Positions 8,684-17,860 are shown, counted from the stretch's first letter. The stretch is DNA of 64,000 nucleotides from CAZOVB01 sp046541415 (GCA_046541415.1 JBKHDI010000011.1:8721-72720); one strand, 5' to 3'. Program-made: numbers and translations. Notes: generated by a model from the letters alone, not told the origin.

Positions 8684-11023
8684 ATGTTCAGGCAGATGAA
8701 ATTGGGAACCAAGATTGTGGCGGGGTTCACGTTGCTGGTGCTGATCGCCGTGGCCCTTGGCGGTCTGGCGATCTACAACATGAAGAACGTCGAGGCGGAC
8801 TCGAACAAGTTGGCCAAGGAGTACGCCCCTGAAGTCAAGTGGTGCAATGAGGTCGAGCGTAACTCGCAGGCGACGATGTACGACATCCGCGGCTATGCGT
8901 TCACCGAGGAAGAGCAGTACCTCGACAGCGGGCAGGTCAACCTGACCGAGGTGCAGAAGTCGCTGGACGGCTGCCGTGAACTGGCCGAGAACTCCCCGCA
9001 CCTGGACGGATTGAAGAAGGCAGTCCCCCTGACCCAGACAGCCGTTGACCAGTACAAATCTCTGGTCGAGCAGACCAAGGCGCTGGCCGGCAAGCTGGCG
9101 ACCAACCGTACGAACCTGGACACCGCAGCCACCAACTACATGAGCAACTGTCTGGCCTTCCTCAAGGGCCAGAATGAGGCCTTCAAGAAGGATCTGCAGG
9201 AGCGCAACACCAAGATCGATCTGGTGACTGACATCTCGGGCATCGGCACCCGCGCCCGAGTGCTGAACTTCCGCTCGCAGGCGACAGGCAATCCGGAACT
9301 GATGCGCGAGGCCATTGCCGCCCTTCAGACCGTCTATCAGAAGACCAGCGTCTTGCGCCCGATTACCCGGGAGAAGAAGGACATCGAACGCATCGACGCG
9401 ACCGAACAGGCCGCTGCCGGATACAAGCAGGCGATGACCAAGTACCTCGAAGAGTTCCTCAAAGGCGACAACGCCGACCAGGCGGTCCTTACCCAGCAGC
9501 GCCAGGCCATGGACACCAACGCCGGGGCCTACGTGAAGAACTGTGAAGAGTTCCTGGCAGATCAGCAGGCCGCACTGAAGACTGACATGACCGAAAGGAA
9601 CAGGAAGATCAACCTGATCAGTGACATCGTCAACGTCGGTCAGGAGACTCGCGTGGCCTGCTTCAGGTCCCAGGCCCTGCGCGATCCGGAAGTCATCCGC
9701 CAGGCCAGCAGCAACTTCGATCAGATGACCAAGCTATTCGGGGAGTTGCGCCAGATCACGCGCCTGCCGGAAGATCTCGAGCGGATCGACAACACCGAAA
9801 CCGCGGCCAACAACTACAAGACCTCGATGAACAACCTGCTGACCAACTGGGTGGCCATGCAGGAAGTCGCCCGCAAGCGGGAAGAGGCCGGTGCGGCCGT
9901 GCTGAAACTGGCCAAGGATACCGCTCAGATGGGCATCGACCAGACCTTGGAAATCGCCGACGGCGCCGCGGCCAGCCTGTCGCTGGCTTCTACGACCATG
10001 ATCGTCGGCCTGTCTATCGCCGTGATGGTCTCGATCACCCTGGCGCTGTTCATCACCAAGAGCATCACCGGGCCGATCCGTCGGGTCATCCAGGGCCTGA
10101 CCACCGGCTCGCAGCAGACGGCCGCGGCATCGGGCCAGGTTTCCTCGGCCAGCCAGTCGCTGGCGGAAGGTGCTTCCGAAGCGGCCGCCAGCATCCAGGA
10201 AACCTCTGCCAGCATCGAGGAAATGGCTTCGATGACCAAGCAGAACGCCACGAACTCCGAAGAGGCCAATTCGCTGGCATCCAATGCACGCCAGGCCGCC
10301 GAACGCGGCAGCGAGGCGATGGGCAGAATGTCCAATGCCATCAACGAGATCAAGAACGCCTCGGACGAGACGGCCAAGATCGTCAAGACCATTGACGAGA
10401 TCGCCTTCCAGACCAACCTGCTGGCCCTGAACGCTGCCGTCGAGGCTGCCCGGGCCGGCGAGGCGGGCAAGGGCTTTGCCGTCGTCGCAGAAGAGGTACG
10501 CAACCTCGCCCAGCGATCGGCCGAAGCCGCCAAGAACACCGCCGACCTCATCGAAGGTGCGGTCACCAAGGCCGACAACGGCGTCTCGATCAGCACGGAA
10601 GTCGCCGACGCACTTGGCGAGATCGCCGATGGCTCGCGGAAGGTCAACGACCTGATCAGCGAGATTACCGCCGCCTGCCAGGAGCAGACCCGCGGGATCG
10701 ACCAGGTTTCCACGGCCGTTACGCAGTTGGATCAGGTCACCCAGTCCAACGCCGCCAACGCCGAAGAGTCCGCCTCGGCCAGCGAGGAACTCTCGGCCCA
10801 GGCAGAGGAGCTCGACCACATGGTCTCCGAACTGCGGGCCATGGTCGGTGGATCGGAATCCGAGGATGCACCCCAGCCCCAGCAGCGGAAGTTCCGACCG
10901 GCTGCCAAGCCCAAGGCCCAGGCGGCCAAGCCCCAGGCCAAGGCCAACGCCAATCGGCAGTTCGCGCTGGATGAAGAGGAGTCCAGGCAGGATCAGCCCG
11001 CAGACGACCTCTCGGTCTTCTGA
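8684..11023 (+). CDS. Methyl-accepting chemotaxis protein with duplicated helical periplasmic sensor
   Basis: A 779-residue chemoreceptor; ATG 8684 follows an AGGAAAGGG site. TM1 is about residues 10-32 and TM2 about 440-465 (TMIVGLSIAVMVSITLALFI). The roughly 400-residue periplasmic part is all-helical and contains two related units of about 131 residues, starting near 168 (DLQERNTKIDLVTDISGIGT) and 299 (DMTERNRKINLISDIVNVGQ), suggesting an HBM-like helical-bundle sensor for a small ligand. The cytoplasmic domain has the canonical tip, identical over about 50 residues to the receptor at 3749. A Pro/Ala/Lys linker then leads to a tail (FALDEEESR ... SVF) resembling the other receptor's tail. 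The ligand is unknown. Confidence 0.9.
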   Translation: MFRQMKLGTKIVAGFTLLVLIAVALGGLAIYNMKNVEADSNKLAKEYAPEVKWCNEVERNSQATMYDIRGYAFTEEEQYLDSGQVNLTEVQKSLDGCRELAENSPHLDGLKKAVPLTQTAVDQYKSLVEQTKALAGKLATNRTNLDTAATNYMSNCLAFLKGQNEAFKKDLQERNTKIDLVTDISGIGTRARVLNFRSQATGNPELMREAIAALQTVYQKTSVLRPITREKKDIERIDATEQAAAGYKQAMTKYLEEFLKGDNADQAVLTQQRQAMDTNAGAYVKNCEEFLADQQAALKTDMTERNRKINLISDIVNVGQETRVACFRSQALRDPEVIRQASSNFDQMTKLFGELRQITRLPEDLERIDNTETAANNYKTSMNNLLTNWVAMQEVARKREEAGAAVLKLAKDTAQMGIDQTLEIADGAAASLSLASTTMIVGLSIAVMVSITLALFITKSITGPIRRVIQGLTTGSQQTAAASGQVSSASQSLAEGASEAAASIQETSASIEEMASMTKQNATNSEEANSLASNARQAAERGSEAMGRMSNAINEIKNASDETAKIVKTIDEIAFQTNLLALNAAVEAARAGEAGKGFAVVAEEVRNLAQRSAEAAKNTADLIEGAVTKADNGVSISTEVADALGEIADGSRKVNDLISEITAACQEQTRGIDQVSTAVTQLDQVTQSNAANAEESASASEELSAQAEELDHMVSELRAMVGGSESEDAPQPQQRKFRPAAKPKAQAAKPQAKANANRQFALDEEESRQDQPADDLSVF

Positions 11024-11043
11024 ACCCGCTAACCTTGCCATCG

Positions 11044-11083
11044 GCCGGCCCGTCGCTCCCCGTTGCGACGGGCCGGCTTATTT
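11044..11083 (+). terminator. Intrinsic terminator after second chemoreceptor
   Basis: A 13-bp perfect stem (arms 11044-11056 and 11065-11077) with an 8-base loop, followed by TTATTTC. It lies just downstream of the receptor stop and should end the signalling operon. Confidence 0.8.
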
Positions 11084-11216
11084 CATGCGCCCTGCTTCAG
11101 GCCCTTCTGGCGGACTCGGCCGAGGATCCGCTGCATATCTGCCTGGCTCTTGCACCTCGCCGGGAGCGTCGATACAGTTCTTCCGGGCCAGATAGACACC
11201 AACCCCGGAGATTTCC

Positions 11217-13484
11217 ATGCCCCTGATGTCCACATGCCTCGGCCGACTCGGCAGCCGCTACAGCATCATCCTCGATCCCTTCCGAAAGAAGTTCCATTAC
11301 GGCACGGCCGGGCTGATGACCCAGAAGGCCGCCCAACTCATCGTCACCTGCACCGACGAGTCCGGCCACGTCGCTCGCCTGCCCCTCTCGGCGGGCAAGG
11401 GCAAGTTCGACATCGTCGACCAGACCACCACCCCGACCTCCGTAACGTATTACGGTTACTCGGTGCGGCTGGGAATCGCCCTGGAGATGACCATCACCGC
11501 GCCGTTCTGGCCCCACGACGAGAAAACCAGCCTGGTCCCGGCCTACATCGTCGAGCTGGAGGTCAAGAAGCTCGGCCGCTTCCGCTGGGAAAAGCCCCAC
11601 CCCGAGGCGACAGGCCGCGGAACGCTGCGGTTCGGCATCAAGCTGCCCGGCGCCGACGTGCTTGATGTCGACGGCGCCCTGGAAATGCGATACGAGGTGA
11701 AGGTCCCCCGGCGGGAATCCTCTGCCGAGGGAGGCCAGACGTGGCTGCTCAGCGACAAGGCCCGCAAGACCAGGACGACCGGATCGAGCACCGACCGCAT
11801 CCTGCCCCTCAAGGGCCCCTGGCAGGTGGACGCAGCCGGCGGGGTTCTGCAGGTCGACTACGACATCGCCCGCAAGACCGATCAGGTCTTCCGCCTGGCG
11901 ATGGTCGGCTTCATGCCCGACGCGATGTTCGAACGCTTCGGCCAGGCTATGCCCCTGAAGTACACCCACCTGTTCAAGAACATCGACGCCGCCTGCAACT
12001 ACGTCAAACGCAACGCCAATATGCTGCTGGAAAAGGCTGGGGCTTTCGACACCATCTTCACCGAAAGCTCTCTGCCCAAGAGCGTCGTCGACCTGACAGG
12101 CCTGAGCTTCCAGAGCTACCTGATGAACACCATGTGGTGCGCCGGGACCGAAAAAGACCAGCCCGACTGGTTCAGCGTCTGGGAGGGCAGCTGCTGGTAC
12201 AACTCCACCGTCGACGTCACGTACAACGAGGCGATGTTCTACTTCACCCTTTGGCCGGAACTGCTGGAGATGATCTTCGCCCAGTGGTCCTGCCACGCCA
12301 ACAACGCCGAGCAAGACGCCGCCCGCCGAGCCATCGTCACCGACGACGAGAAGTTCGTGGCCTCGGAAGAGGAGTTCAACTTCCCCGGGCGCATCATGGA
12401 ACACGACATGGGCTGCGGCTGGACCGCCAACGGCCAGAGCTATCACCATGCGATGCCCGTGGAAGAGAACTCCGATTTCCTCCTGTTGCTCTATGCCCAC
12501 GGCAAGTGGTGGGGGCGCGAGGAACTCTTCGAGACGTACAGCCAACTGGTGGCTGACCTGGTCGAGTACCTGCTCTGGACGGACTCGACCGGCACGGGAT
12601 TCCCCGATCGCGGCACGGCCAATACCATCGATGACGCCACGCCGGCCGTCCAGTACGGGCGCGACAACCTCTACCTGGGCATCAAGCGTCTGGCGGCCAT
12701 TCACGCCGCGGCCGGGATGCTCGAAAAGACAGGCCGGGACGAATTGGCCGCCACCTGTCGCGCCACGGTAGCCCACTCAGTTGCCGAACTGGACAAGGGC
12801 TGGCTGGGCGACCACTGGGGCGTCTGCCTCGACAAGTCCGCCGAGGGACTGATCGACTCCTGGACGCGTAAGCCGCTGGAATACAAAATCCTCCCCGGCT
12901 GGGACGCCTACAGCCTCTACACCACCAACGGCCTGCTCTACCTGATGATGATCGACGACCTGCCCGAAGGCATCGACAGCGAGAAACTCCGCGTCGATGT
13001 GGTCAACGCCACCCGCGAGTCGATGACCGAATACGGCTGCGGACACTCCAGCCTCGATACCGAGAACATGTGGGTCTCGATGAATGTCTGGCGCGACTGT
13101 GCTGCCGGTTACCTCGGCGAGAACATGCTCGACAACGCCCAACGCTATTGGAACATGCAGGTTTTCGGCAACGGGCCCGGGGCGATGAAGCCCAATTGCT
13201 TCATCGAGACCAGCCTGACCAACAACCTGGTCTGGTACCCGCGCAACGCCGCGATCTTCGGACTCACGCTTGCCGCGGCCCGGTTGGTGATGACCGAAGA
13301 TTCCGACGATATCGTGTTGGACCCCATCGAGACGGGTTACTGGCCCCTGCTGCCCCTGGCAGACTGGGACAAAGGAGAAGTGCCATTCGCCGTAGCCAGC
13401 ATCGAAAACGACCAGCTGACCATGGAACTGCAGATGCTCGAACTGCTGCCCGAAGGCAAAAAGCAGGTCGGCAAGCAACGATAG
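11217..13484 (+). CDS. Predicted (alpha/alpha)6-barrel glycosidase-like protein (DUF4965/GtaA-like)
   Basis: A 755-residue protein with no signal peptide; ATG 11217 has a GGAG site. The N-terminal ~270 residues look beta-rich. The C-terminal half has the rhythm of a six-hairpin (alpha/alpha)6 barrel. NSTVDVTYNEAMFYF, TANGQSYHHAMPVEENSDF and GTANTIDDATPAVQYGRDN resemble glutaminase-A/DUF4965 and related six-hairpin glycosidase families. Acidic residues in MPVEEN and NTIDDA are plausible active-site candidates, but I cannot assign a CAZy family. GH52- or GH116-like beta-glycosidases are alternatives. It sits near a PEP-CTERM protein and a XylR-type regulator, which suggests carbohydrate use. 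It appears monocistronic. Confidence 0.55.
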   Translation: MPLMSTCLGRLGSRYSIILDPFRKKFHYGTAGLMTQKAAQLIVTCTDESGHVARLPLSAGKGKFDIVDQTTTPTSVTYYGYSVRLGIALEMTITAPFWPHDEKTSLVPAYIVELEVKKLGRFRWEKPHPEATGRGTLRFGIKLPGADVLDVDGALEMRYEVKVPRRESSAEGGQTWLLSDKARKTRTTGSSTDRILPLKGPWQVDAAGGVLQVDYDIARKTDQVFRLAMVGFMPDAMFERFGQAMPLKYTHLFKNIDAACNYVKRNANMLLEKAGAFDTIFTESSLPKSVVDLTGLSFQSYLMNTMWCAGTEKDQPDWFSVWEGSCWYNSTVDVTYNEAMFYFTLWPELLEMIFAQWSCHANNAEQDAARRAIVTDDEKFVASEEEFNFPGRIMEHDMGCGWTANGQSYHHAMPVEENSDFLLLLYAHGKWWGREELFETYSQLVADLVEYLLWTDSTGTGFPDRGTANTIDDATPAVQYGRDNLYLGIKRLAAIHAAAGMLEKTGRDELAATCRATVAHSVAELDKGWLGDHWGVCLDKSAEGLIDSWTRKPLEYKILPGWDAYSLYTTNGLLYLMMIDDLPEGIDSEKLRVDVVNATRESMTEYGCGHSSLDTENMWVSMNVWRDCAAGYLGENMLDNAQRYWNMQVFGNGPGAMKPNCFIETSLTNNLVWYPRNAAIFGLTLAAARLVMTEDSDDIVLDPIETGYWPLLPLADWDKGEVPFAVASIENDQLTMELQMLELLPEGKKQVGKQR

Positions 13485-13529
13485 CGACAGGCCTCGGGGC
13501 AGACTCCCTGCCTGGGCCATTGTCCGCGC

Positions 13530-13571
13530 AAAAAAAGACGGGCGGCCATCTCATGCGAGACGGCCGCCCGT
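13530..13571 (-). terminator. Intrinsic terminator of the PEP-CTERM gene (possibly bidirectional)
   Basis: A 10-bp stem (ACGGGCGGCC/GGCCGCCCGT, arms 13538-13547 and 13562-13571). On the minus strand it is followed by a run of seven T (A tract on the plus strand just left of the hairpin), so it terminates the gene at 13610-14422. On the plus strand the following TGTTCTGTCT is weaker but may also stop the 11217 transcript. Confidence 0.8.
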
Positions 13572-13609
13572 GTTCTGTCTACACGCCGTCATGGCGCGTT
13601 GGATTCAGC

Positions 13610-14422
13610 CTAGTTGCGACGGCGACGGAGGACCGCCAGGCCGCCCAGGGCCAGAAGACTCATCGTGGCCGGCTCGGGGACGGCGTCGACAGTGAACTGT
13701 CTGACTTCGAGCCAGTGACGGGTGCTGGTAATGTCATCCTTGTCGACGTGGAGGCCAAAGGCAGTCAGGTCCGTCAATGCCGCTGTCGACGTACTGTAGG
13801 TTGCGGTGTCCTGGTCGAAATCGGCACCGGCGGCCAAGTCGATCTCAGCCCACATCTCGCTGAGCAGGCCAGCCGCGTCATCCAGGGTGGTATCCCCGCC
13901 GAGGGTACTCTGGGAGACGTAGAAGGTTGAGCCATTGCGGACCAGCCAGCGCGTCGTGCTCTGGGTCCGGGCGAAATCTACGAAGAGGCTGCTGGATGCA
14001 TCCAGCGAGACACTTTCTGTCTCGAAGAAGATAGCCAAGTGCATATTCCCGCCGTCGTCGCCGCTGTTGGCCACCCCGTCCGGGCCGCTTCCGGTTGTCT
14101 GATAGCGAATGTTGATCGGGTTGGAGTCTCTGGTGTCCCAGGTGGCGCTTTCGTTCAGGGCGATGCCTTCCCAGACGATCTTGTATGCCGGTCCGGTGTA
14201 ATCGCCGGCCGTGTTGCTCCATGGGTTCCCGTCATTGTCTGCCAGGGTGATCACGCCTCTCGCATCATTCGACGCCCCGCCGCCAAGTTCCAGACCACTG
14301 GTGATACTGGGCTGATTCATGTTACCGCCATCCTGGGTGCTGGAATCGTAGTTGACTACGATGTCCGCCGATGCGCCGGCGGCCAGGCACAGCGAAAGGG
14401 ACAGTAAAGCAAGTTTCCTCAT
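13610..14422 (-). CDS. PEP-CTERM sorting-domain exported protein
   Basis: A 270-residue exported protein. It has an N-terminal signal peptide (MRKLALLSLSLCLAAGASA, cleavage near residue 19), a beta-rich body of unknown fold rich in Asp/Gly/Asn, and a C-terminal PEP-CTERM tail: VPEPATM, hydrophobic helix, then RRRRN. By family knowledge the tail is cut by an exosortase, and the protein is exported to the surface or matrix. The ATG has an AGAGGAG site. It is divergent from the XylR-type regulator at 14582 and convergent with the glycosidase-like gene, so it may be regulated with carbohydrate use. No enzymatic motif was recognised. Confidence 0.85.
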   Translation of the reverse strand: MRKLALLSLSLCLAAGASADIVVNYDSSTQDGGNMNQPSITSGLELGGGASNDARGVITLADNDGNPWSNTAGDYTGPAYKIVWEGIALNESATWDTRDSNPINIRYQTTGSGPDGVANSGDDGGNMHLAIFFETESVSLDASSSLFVDFARTQSTTRWLVRNGSTFYVSQSTLGGDTTLDDAAGLLSEMWAEIDLAAGADFDQDTATYSTSTAALTDLTAFGLHVDKDDITSTRHWLEVRQFTVDAVPEPATMSLLALGGLAVLRRRRN

Positions 14423-14581
14423 CGTTGATCTCCTCTGATTCTGTGAGAAAGGGTGCAGAAAGCTGTAAATGGCTTCCTTGCTCGACTCGTACGGATGAAT
14501 TGTAGCCGGTTTTGACCAGGTCGGCTTTCGCAGTCACGTCTGGTTTTTCAGTGATTGCGTCAATGTGCCGATAATGAGGCA

Positions 14582-15739
14582 ATGGCATCCAAACGAATCC
14601 TCCTTGTCATGCCTCCCAACACAATCCGGCAGGGCCTGCTGGAGGGCGTGGGCAGGTTCCTACGACTCCAGGGCTCCCCGTGGCAGTTGCTGGTCAAGCC
14701 GTGGTCCTACAACGAGGCGATAGCCTTTACCGACTGGACGCACTGCGACGGGGTCCTTGTCTCGACCTTCCCCGAGCCGGTTCTCTCAGCCGCGCGGGAC
14801 AAAAGAATTCCGCTGGTGGCGGTTTCGGCGTCGCAGAACATGCCCCATCTGCCCCGCGTCCTGATCGACTCCTGCCAGGTTGGGAGACTGGCGGCCGAGA
14901 GCTTGCTGGAACTGGGATTCCGACGCTTTTTGTATGTCGGCATGCGGGACACCTGGTTTTCTGCCCAGCGCCAGGCAGGCTTTGAAGAGGTCCTGGAAGA
15001 GAATGGGCGACGCTGCCAGATCTGCCTGATTGCCGCCAGGCACGGCCCGGAGGCCTGGCGGGCCTCGCTGCAACTGCTGTCGAAGGAACTGGCGGGCCTG
15101 GAGACTCCGCTGGGGGCCTTTGCCTGCACCGATGAGATGGCAGAACGGCTATTGGAAATCTGCATGGACCTGCAGCTGCGCGTCCCGGACGACGTGGCCA
15201 TTATCGGCGTGGACAATACACAGGAAATCTGCAACTTCTCTTCGCCGACGATCAGCAGCATCGATCCGGATCTGCCCCAGGTCGGCTTCCTGGCCGGGCG
15301 ACTGCTGGACAGTCTGGCAGAAGGACGCCGCCCGCCGCAGTCGCCGGTGCTGGTCTGCCCTAAAGGTCTAGTCGCTCGGGGCTCCAGCGACATCCTGGCC
15401 ATCGAAGACCCGTTGATCGTCGATGCCTTGCGCTACATCCGCCTCCATGCCGATAAGCCGCTTCGCGTGGCCGATGTGGTAGAAGCTCTCCCGACCAGTC
15501 GCAGACCGTTGGAGGTCCGATTCCGACAGGCCGTCGGGCGAAGCATTGCAGAAGAGATCATGGCCTGTCATCTGAACCAGGCCCGTAACTACTTGCTGAA
15601 CAGCGACATGAGGCTGCTGGATGTGGCTTTGGCCAGCGGGTTCCGGTCGCAGCAGCATTTCAGCGAGGCCTTCAAGAGGCGGTTCGGCCAGTCGCCCGGG
15701 GACTTCAGGCGGACCCGGCGCGGGCTCTTGTTCCAATGA
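14582..15739 (+). CDS. XylR-type AraC-family regulator with LacI-like sugar-binding domain
   Basis: About 385 residues. Residues 1-270 form a LacI/periplasmic-binding-like effector domain (RILLVMPPNTIRQGLLEGVG; later FACTDEMAERLLE and DDVAIIGVDN). Residues 280-385 form an AraC double HTH ending in the family signature (DVALASGFRSQQHFSEAFKR, then GQSPGDFR). This order matches XylR-like sugar regulators that lack the LacI HTH. The ATG at 14582 is preferred although its GAGG site is very close; TTG 14555 is the alternative. The inducer is probably a sugar. The divergent PEP-CTERM gene and the nearby glycosidase-like gene are candidate targets. Confidence 0.85.
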   Translation: MASKRILLVMPPNTIRQGLLEGVGRFLRLQGSPWQLLVKPWSYNEAIAFTDWTHCDGVLVSTFPEPVLSAARDKRIPLVAVSASQNMPHLPRVLIDSCQVGRLAAESLLELGFRRFLYVGMRDTWFSAQRQAGFEEVLEENGRRCQICLIAARHGPEAWRASLQLLSKELAGLETPLGAFACTDEMAERLLEICMDLQLRVPDDVAIIGVDNTQEICNFSSPTISSIDPDLPQVGFLAGRLLDSLAEGRRPPQSPVLVCPKGLVARGSSDILAIEDPLIVDALRYIRLHADKPLRVADVVEALPTSRRPLEVRFRQAVGRSIAEEIMACHLNQARNYLLNSDMRLLDVALASGFRSQQHFSEAFKRRFGQSPGDFRRTRRGLLFQ

Positions 15740-15747
15740 GAGGCGCT

Positions 15748-16401
15748 CTATTCCGGCAGGGTGATCTCGACGTCGAGGTATTGCGTGCCCCAGCGGCGGG
15801 CCTGCTCGTGGTCGAAGAAGAAGACGTCCAGACGGTATCCCGTGATGACGCGGCCCCGGTCGTAGACCGGCACGGGCTGGGCGTCGTGGAAGCCGGGCAC
15901 CTTGACTTTCGCCCCGAAGGGCAGCCACCTGGGGGCGGCGACGAATTTCCCGTCGTTATCCCAGATCGTCTTGCCGCTGGCGGTCTTGCCGTCGGAGAAC
16001 TTCCCGCAGCACTTGCCGCACGGGCAGTAGGCCGTTACGCGCATCGGCACGGTGTAGCTGCGGCGGCGCATTGCCTCGGCCCCGCCGGCGGTCTCGGGCA
16101 CCGCCGTTGCAGGGGCTGCGGAAAGCGGACTCTGGTCCCGAAGCGTAACCCGGGCCGGGGCGGCTGGCTCGGCCACCACGGGCACCGAAAGCGCCTCGTC
16201 GGCATCCAGCAGCGCAGCCGGCTGGGTTGCATAGGCGGAATCGTCGTCGAGAATCAGTCCAGCCGCCGGGGCAAGAACTGCCGCGGCGATAAACAGGCCG
16301 ATGATAAATCCCCGCAGTGTAAAACCGTGCCGTCCGTTGGCAGGGGGTCTCTTCCATGAGCCGTTCAGCATCGGCCGCATTTCGCGACCGGTTTGTTGCA
16401 T
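15748..16401 (-). CDS. 3D-domain (MltA-like double-psi barrel) membrane-anchored protein
   Basis: A 217-residue protein with a single N-terminal membrane segment (about residues 27-48, FIIGLFIAAAVLAPAAGLIL), an Ala/Pro-rich linker and a C-terminal 3D domain: TAYCPCGKCCGKFSDGKTAS, then VYDRGRVITGYRLDVFF with the catalytic-type Asp residues and a final EITLPE strand. By family knowledge such domains act on or bind peptidoglycan. It is convergent with the AraC regulator (stop codons 8 bases apart) and has its own promoter at 16444-16472. Start at 16401 has a GGAG site. Confidence 0.8.
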   Translation of the reverse strand: MQQTGREMRPMLNGSWKRPPANGRHGFTLRGFIIGLFIAAAVLAPAAGLILDDDSAYATQPAALLDADEALSVPVVAEPAAPARVTLRDQSPLSAAPATAVPETAGGAEAMRRRSYTVPMRVTAYCPCGKCCGKFSDGKTASGKTIWDNDGKFVAAPRWLPFGAKVKVPGFHDAQPVPVYDRGRVITGYRLDVFFFDHEQARRWGTQYLDVEITLPE

Positions 16402-16443
16402 GTTGTCAGGCTCCGAGTGTGTTCTGTCTACATCAAACCATCT

Positions 16444-16472
16444 ACTATATGCTCGCCCGAACTGGCTGGCAA
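16444..16472 (-). promoter_or_regulatory. Sigma70-type promoter of the 3D-domain gene
   Basis: On the minus strand TTGCCA and TATAGT are separated by 17 bases, giving a leader of about 36 bases to the ATG at 16401. Between this site and the promoter at 16700 I see nothing else of note. Confidence 0.6.
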
Positions 16473-16699
16473 GGGCAATTCGCCAACGGCGCCTACCGGG
16501 TCGTTCTTCCGGATCGCCCCGGCCGGCGTTTGCCTCGGCCTCTCTGGTAACTTAAGTTATCTAACGCAGGGGGAAAGACTATGGGATGTGCAGGGCGGAA
16601 TTCGGCGGGAACACGAAGTCTGGACTGACAGTTTGCGCAGGGTATTCCTAGAAATAGGACGGCAATAGAATTTGGCAGGCAAAATCTGGACAATACCAG

Positions 16700-16728
16700 T
16701 TGGGTTTTCCAGCCGTCTCTGCTATACT
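16700..16728 (+). promoter_or_regulatory. Sigma70-type promoter of the first thioester-type gene
   Basis: TTGGGT (16700-16705) and TATACT (16723-16728) are spaced by 17 bases. The start codon of the gene at 16813 lies about 80 bases downstream, behind a GGAGGAA ribosome site. Confidence 0.6.
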
Positions 16729-16812
16729 GGCCAGACGTAATGGAAAAGTGAGGACACTCTTTTATGGGCACTGCCGCGGCTGAGGGGTCGCGGAAACCTG
16801 GAGGAATCGGTA

Positions 16813-17571
16813 ATGAAGTTTGCTACCATGACTCTCTCTCTGCTGTTGGCTGTTGCGGCCGTTGAGGCCAGCAGCGTCGAGGCGACCTATTTCGGCATGG
16901 AGAACCCCGGCCGACGCGTAGTTCAACTCAGAAGCGGCAACAAGAACTACAGCGTCTGGGCAGGCAAGAGCGTTTTTCAGATCCAGAACAGGAACTTCGG
17001 CGGGTCGTTTGACGCCGAACTGGACAACCTGCCGCCCATTTTCAACGCCTACTGCATCGACTTCAACCAGTCCATTTATCCGAACACGAATGACACGTGG
17101 ACGTTGGCCAGCTTGGTCGATGCCCCGGTCCCCGGAGCGAAGATGAACTCGACCCAGGCGTCGATGATCGCCTACCTCTACGGGGCCTACTCCGCGTCGA
17201 GCTACCAGGTGGAACTGCAGTTGGCAATCTGGGAGATTCTTGAAGAGACACAGAACTCGTACGATATCGCCTCCGGCGATTTCCGCGCCAGGAACTCCAG
17301 CCAGTATGACGGCACGGTCCTCTCAGGCTGGTTCAGCGACATGGCGAGCATGAGCTTCGACCCGGCCGACTACTCGGGCTACTTCGCCCTGACCAGCGAG
17401 ACGACCCAGGATTTCATCACCGAAGACACTTTCGTCCAGCCGGCGCCGGATCCCGATGATCCCCGTCAGCCGGGCCAGGGCGATGTCATCCCCGAGCCGA
17501 TCACCTTCATCGGTGGCCTGCTCGGCTTCGGAGCGGTCGGCCGCTACTTCCGTCGTCGCCGCGCCTGCTGA
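16813..17571 (+). CDS. PEP-CTERM protein with thioester-adhesin-like (TED) signature, copy 1
   Basis: A 252-residue exported protein with signal peptide (MKFATMTLSLLLAVAAVEAS). The body has C81 in AYCIDFNQSIY and Q136 in ELQLAIWEILEE. These match the two short motifs (aromatic-Cys-Ile-acidic; Gln-x-Ala-Ile-Trp) that form the internal Cys-Gln thioester of Gram-positive TED adhesin domains, with a separation (55 residues) shorter than in many TEDs. The tail is a PEP-CTERM variant: PEPITFIGG, hydrophobic stretch, GRYFRRRRAC. A paralogue lies directly downstream (17861) with the same Cys and Gln. Predicted to be exported by exosortase-linked sorting and possibly able to bind amines covalently. 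The thioester is inferred, not shown. Confidence 0.75.
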   Translation: MKFATMTLSLLLAVAAVEASSVEATYFGMENPGRRVVQLRSGNKNYSVWAGKSVFQIQNRNFGGSFDAELDNLPPIFNAYCIDFNQSIYPNTNDTWTLASLVDAPVPGAKMNSTQASMIAYLYGAYSASSYQVELQLAIWEILEETQNSYDIASGDFRARNSSQYDGTVLSGWFSDMASMSFDPADYSGYFALTSETTQDFITEDTFVQPAPDPDDPRQPGQGDVIPEPITFIGGLLGFGAVGRYFRRRRAC

Positions 17572-17603
17572 TCCATCCCGATCTTTCGAACACAGACTTT
17601 CCG

Positions 17604-17635
17604 GCCCCGTCGCCCGCACGCGACGGGGCTTTTTG
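17604..17635 (+). terminator. Intrinsic terminator between the two thioester-type genes
   Basis: A 9-bp stem (GCCCCGTCG/CGACGGGGC, arms 17604-17612 and 17621-17629) with an 8-base loop, followed by five T. It separates the two paralogues into distinct transcripts. Confidence 0.85.
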
Positions 17636-17860
17636 TATACCCGAACACCGGCGCAGGGGTCGGTGGCCAGAGAGTTCTGCTGGCAATGGACGGACGAGGA
17701 TTTCTCGGCCGAGACCTCGGCGGGCATGGGTTTCCAGGTCGTGCTGAGGGTTTTCCGGAGGCAGGTGGGAATTCTACCTCTGCTGTCTAAACTACTCGCG
17801 GAGGACGAAAGAGAGACCGGTACGAGGGTGGACACCGACCAGACACATTCGGAGGAGACC

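Noticed and set aside
5092..10529. Long similar DNA stretches in the two chemoreceptor genes, considered as a repeat or recombination site
   Set aside because: Similarity is confined to the coding region of the conserved signalling tip, with many silent differences, so it reflects selection on protein sequence.
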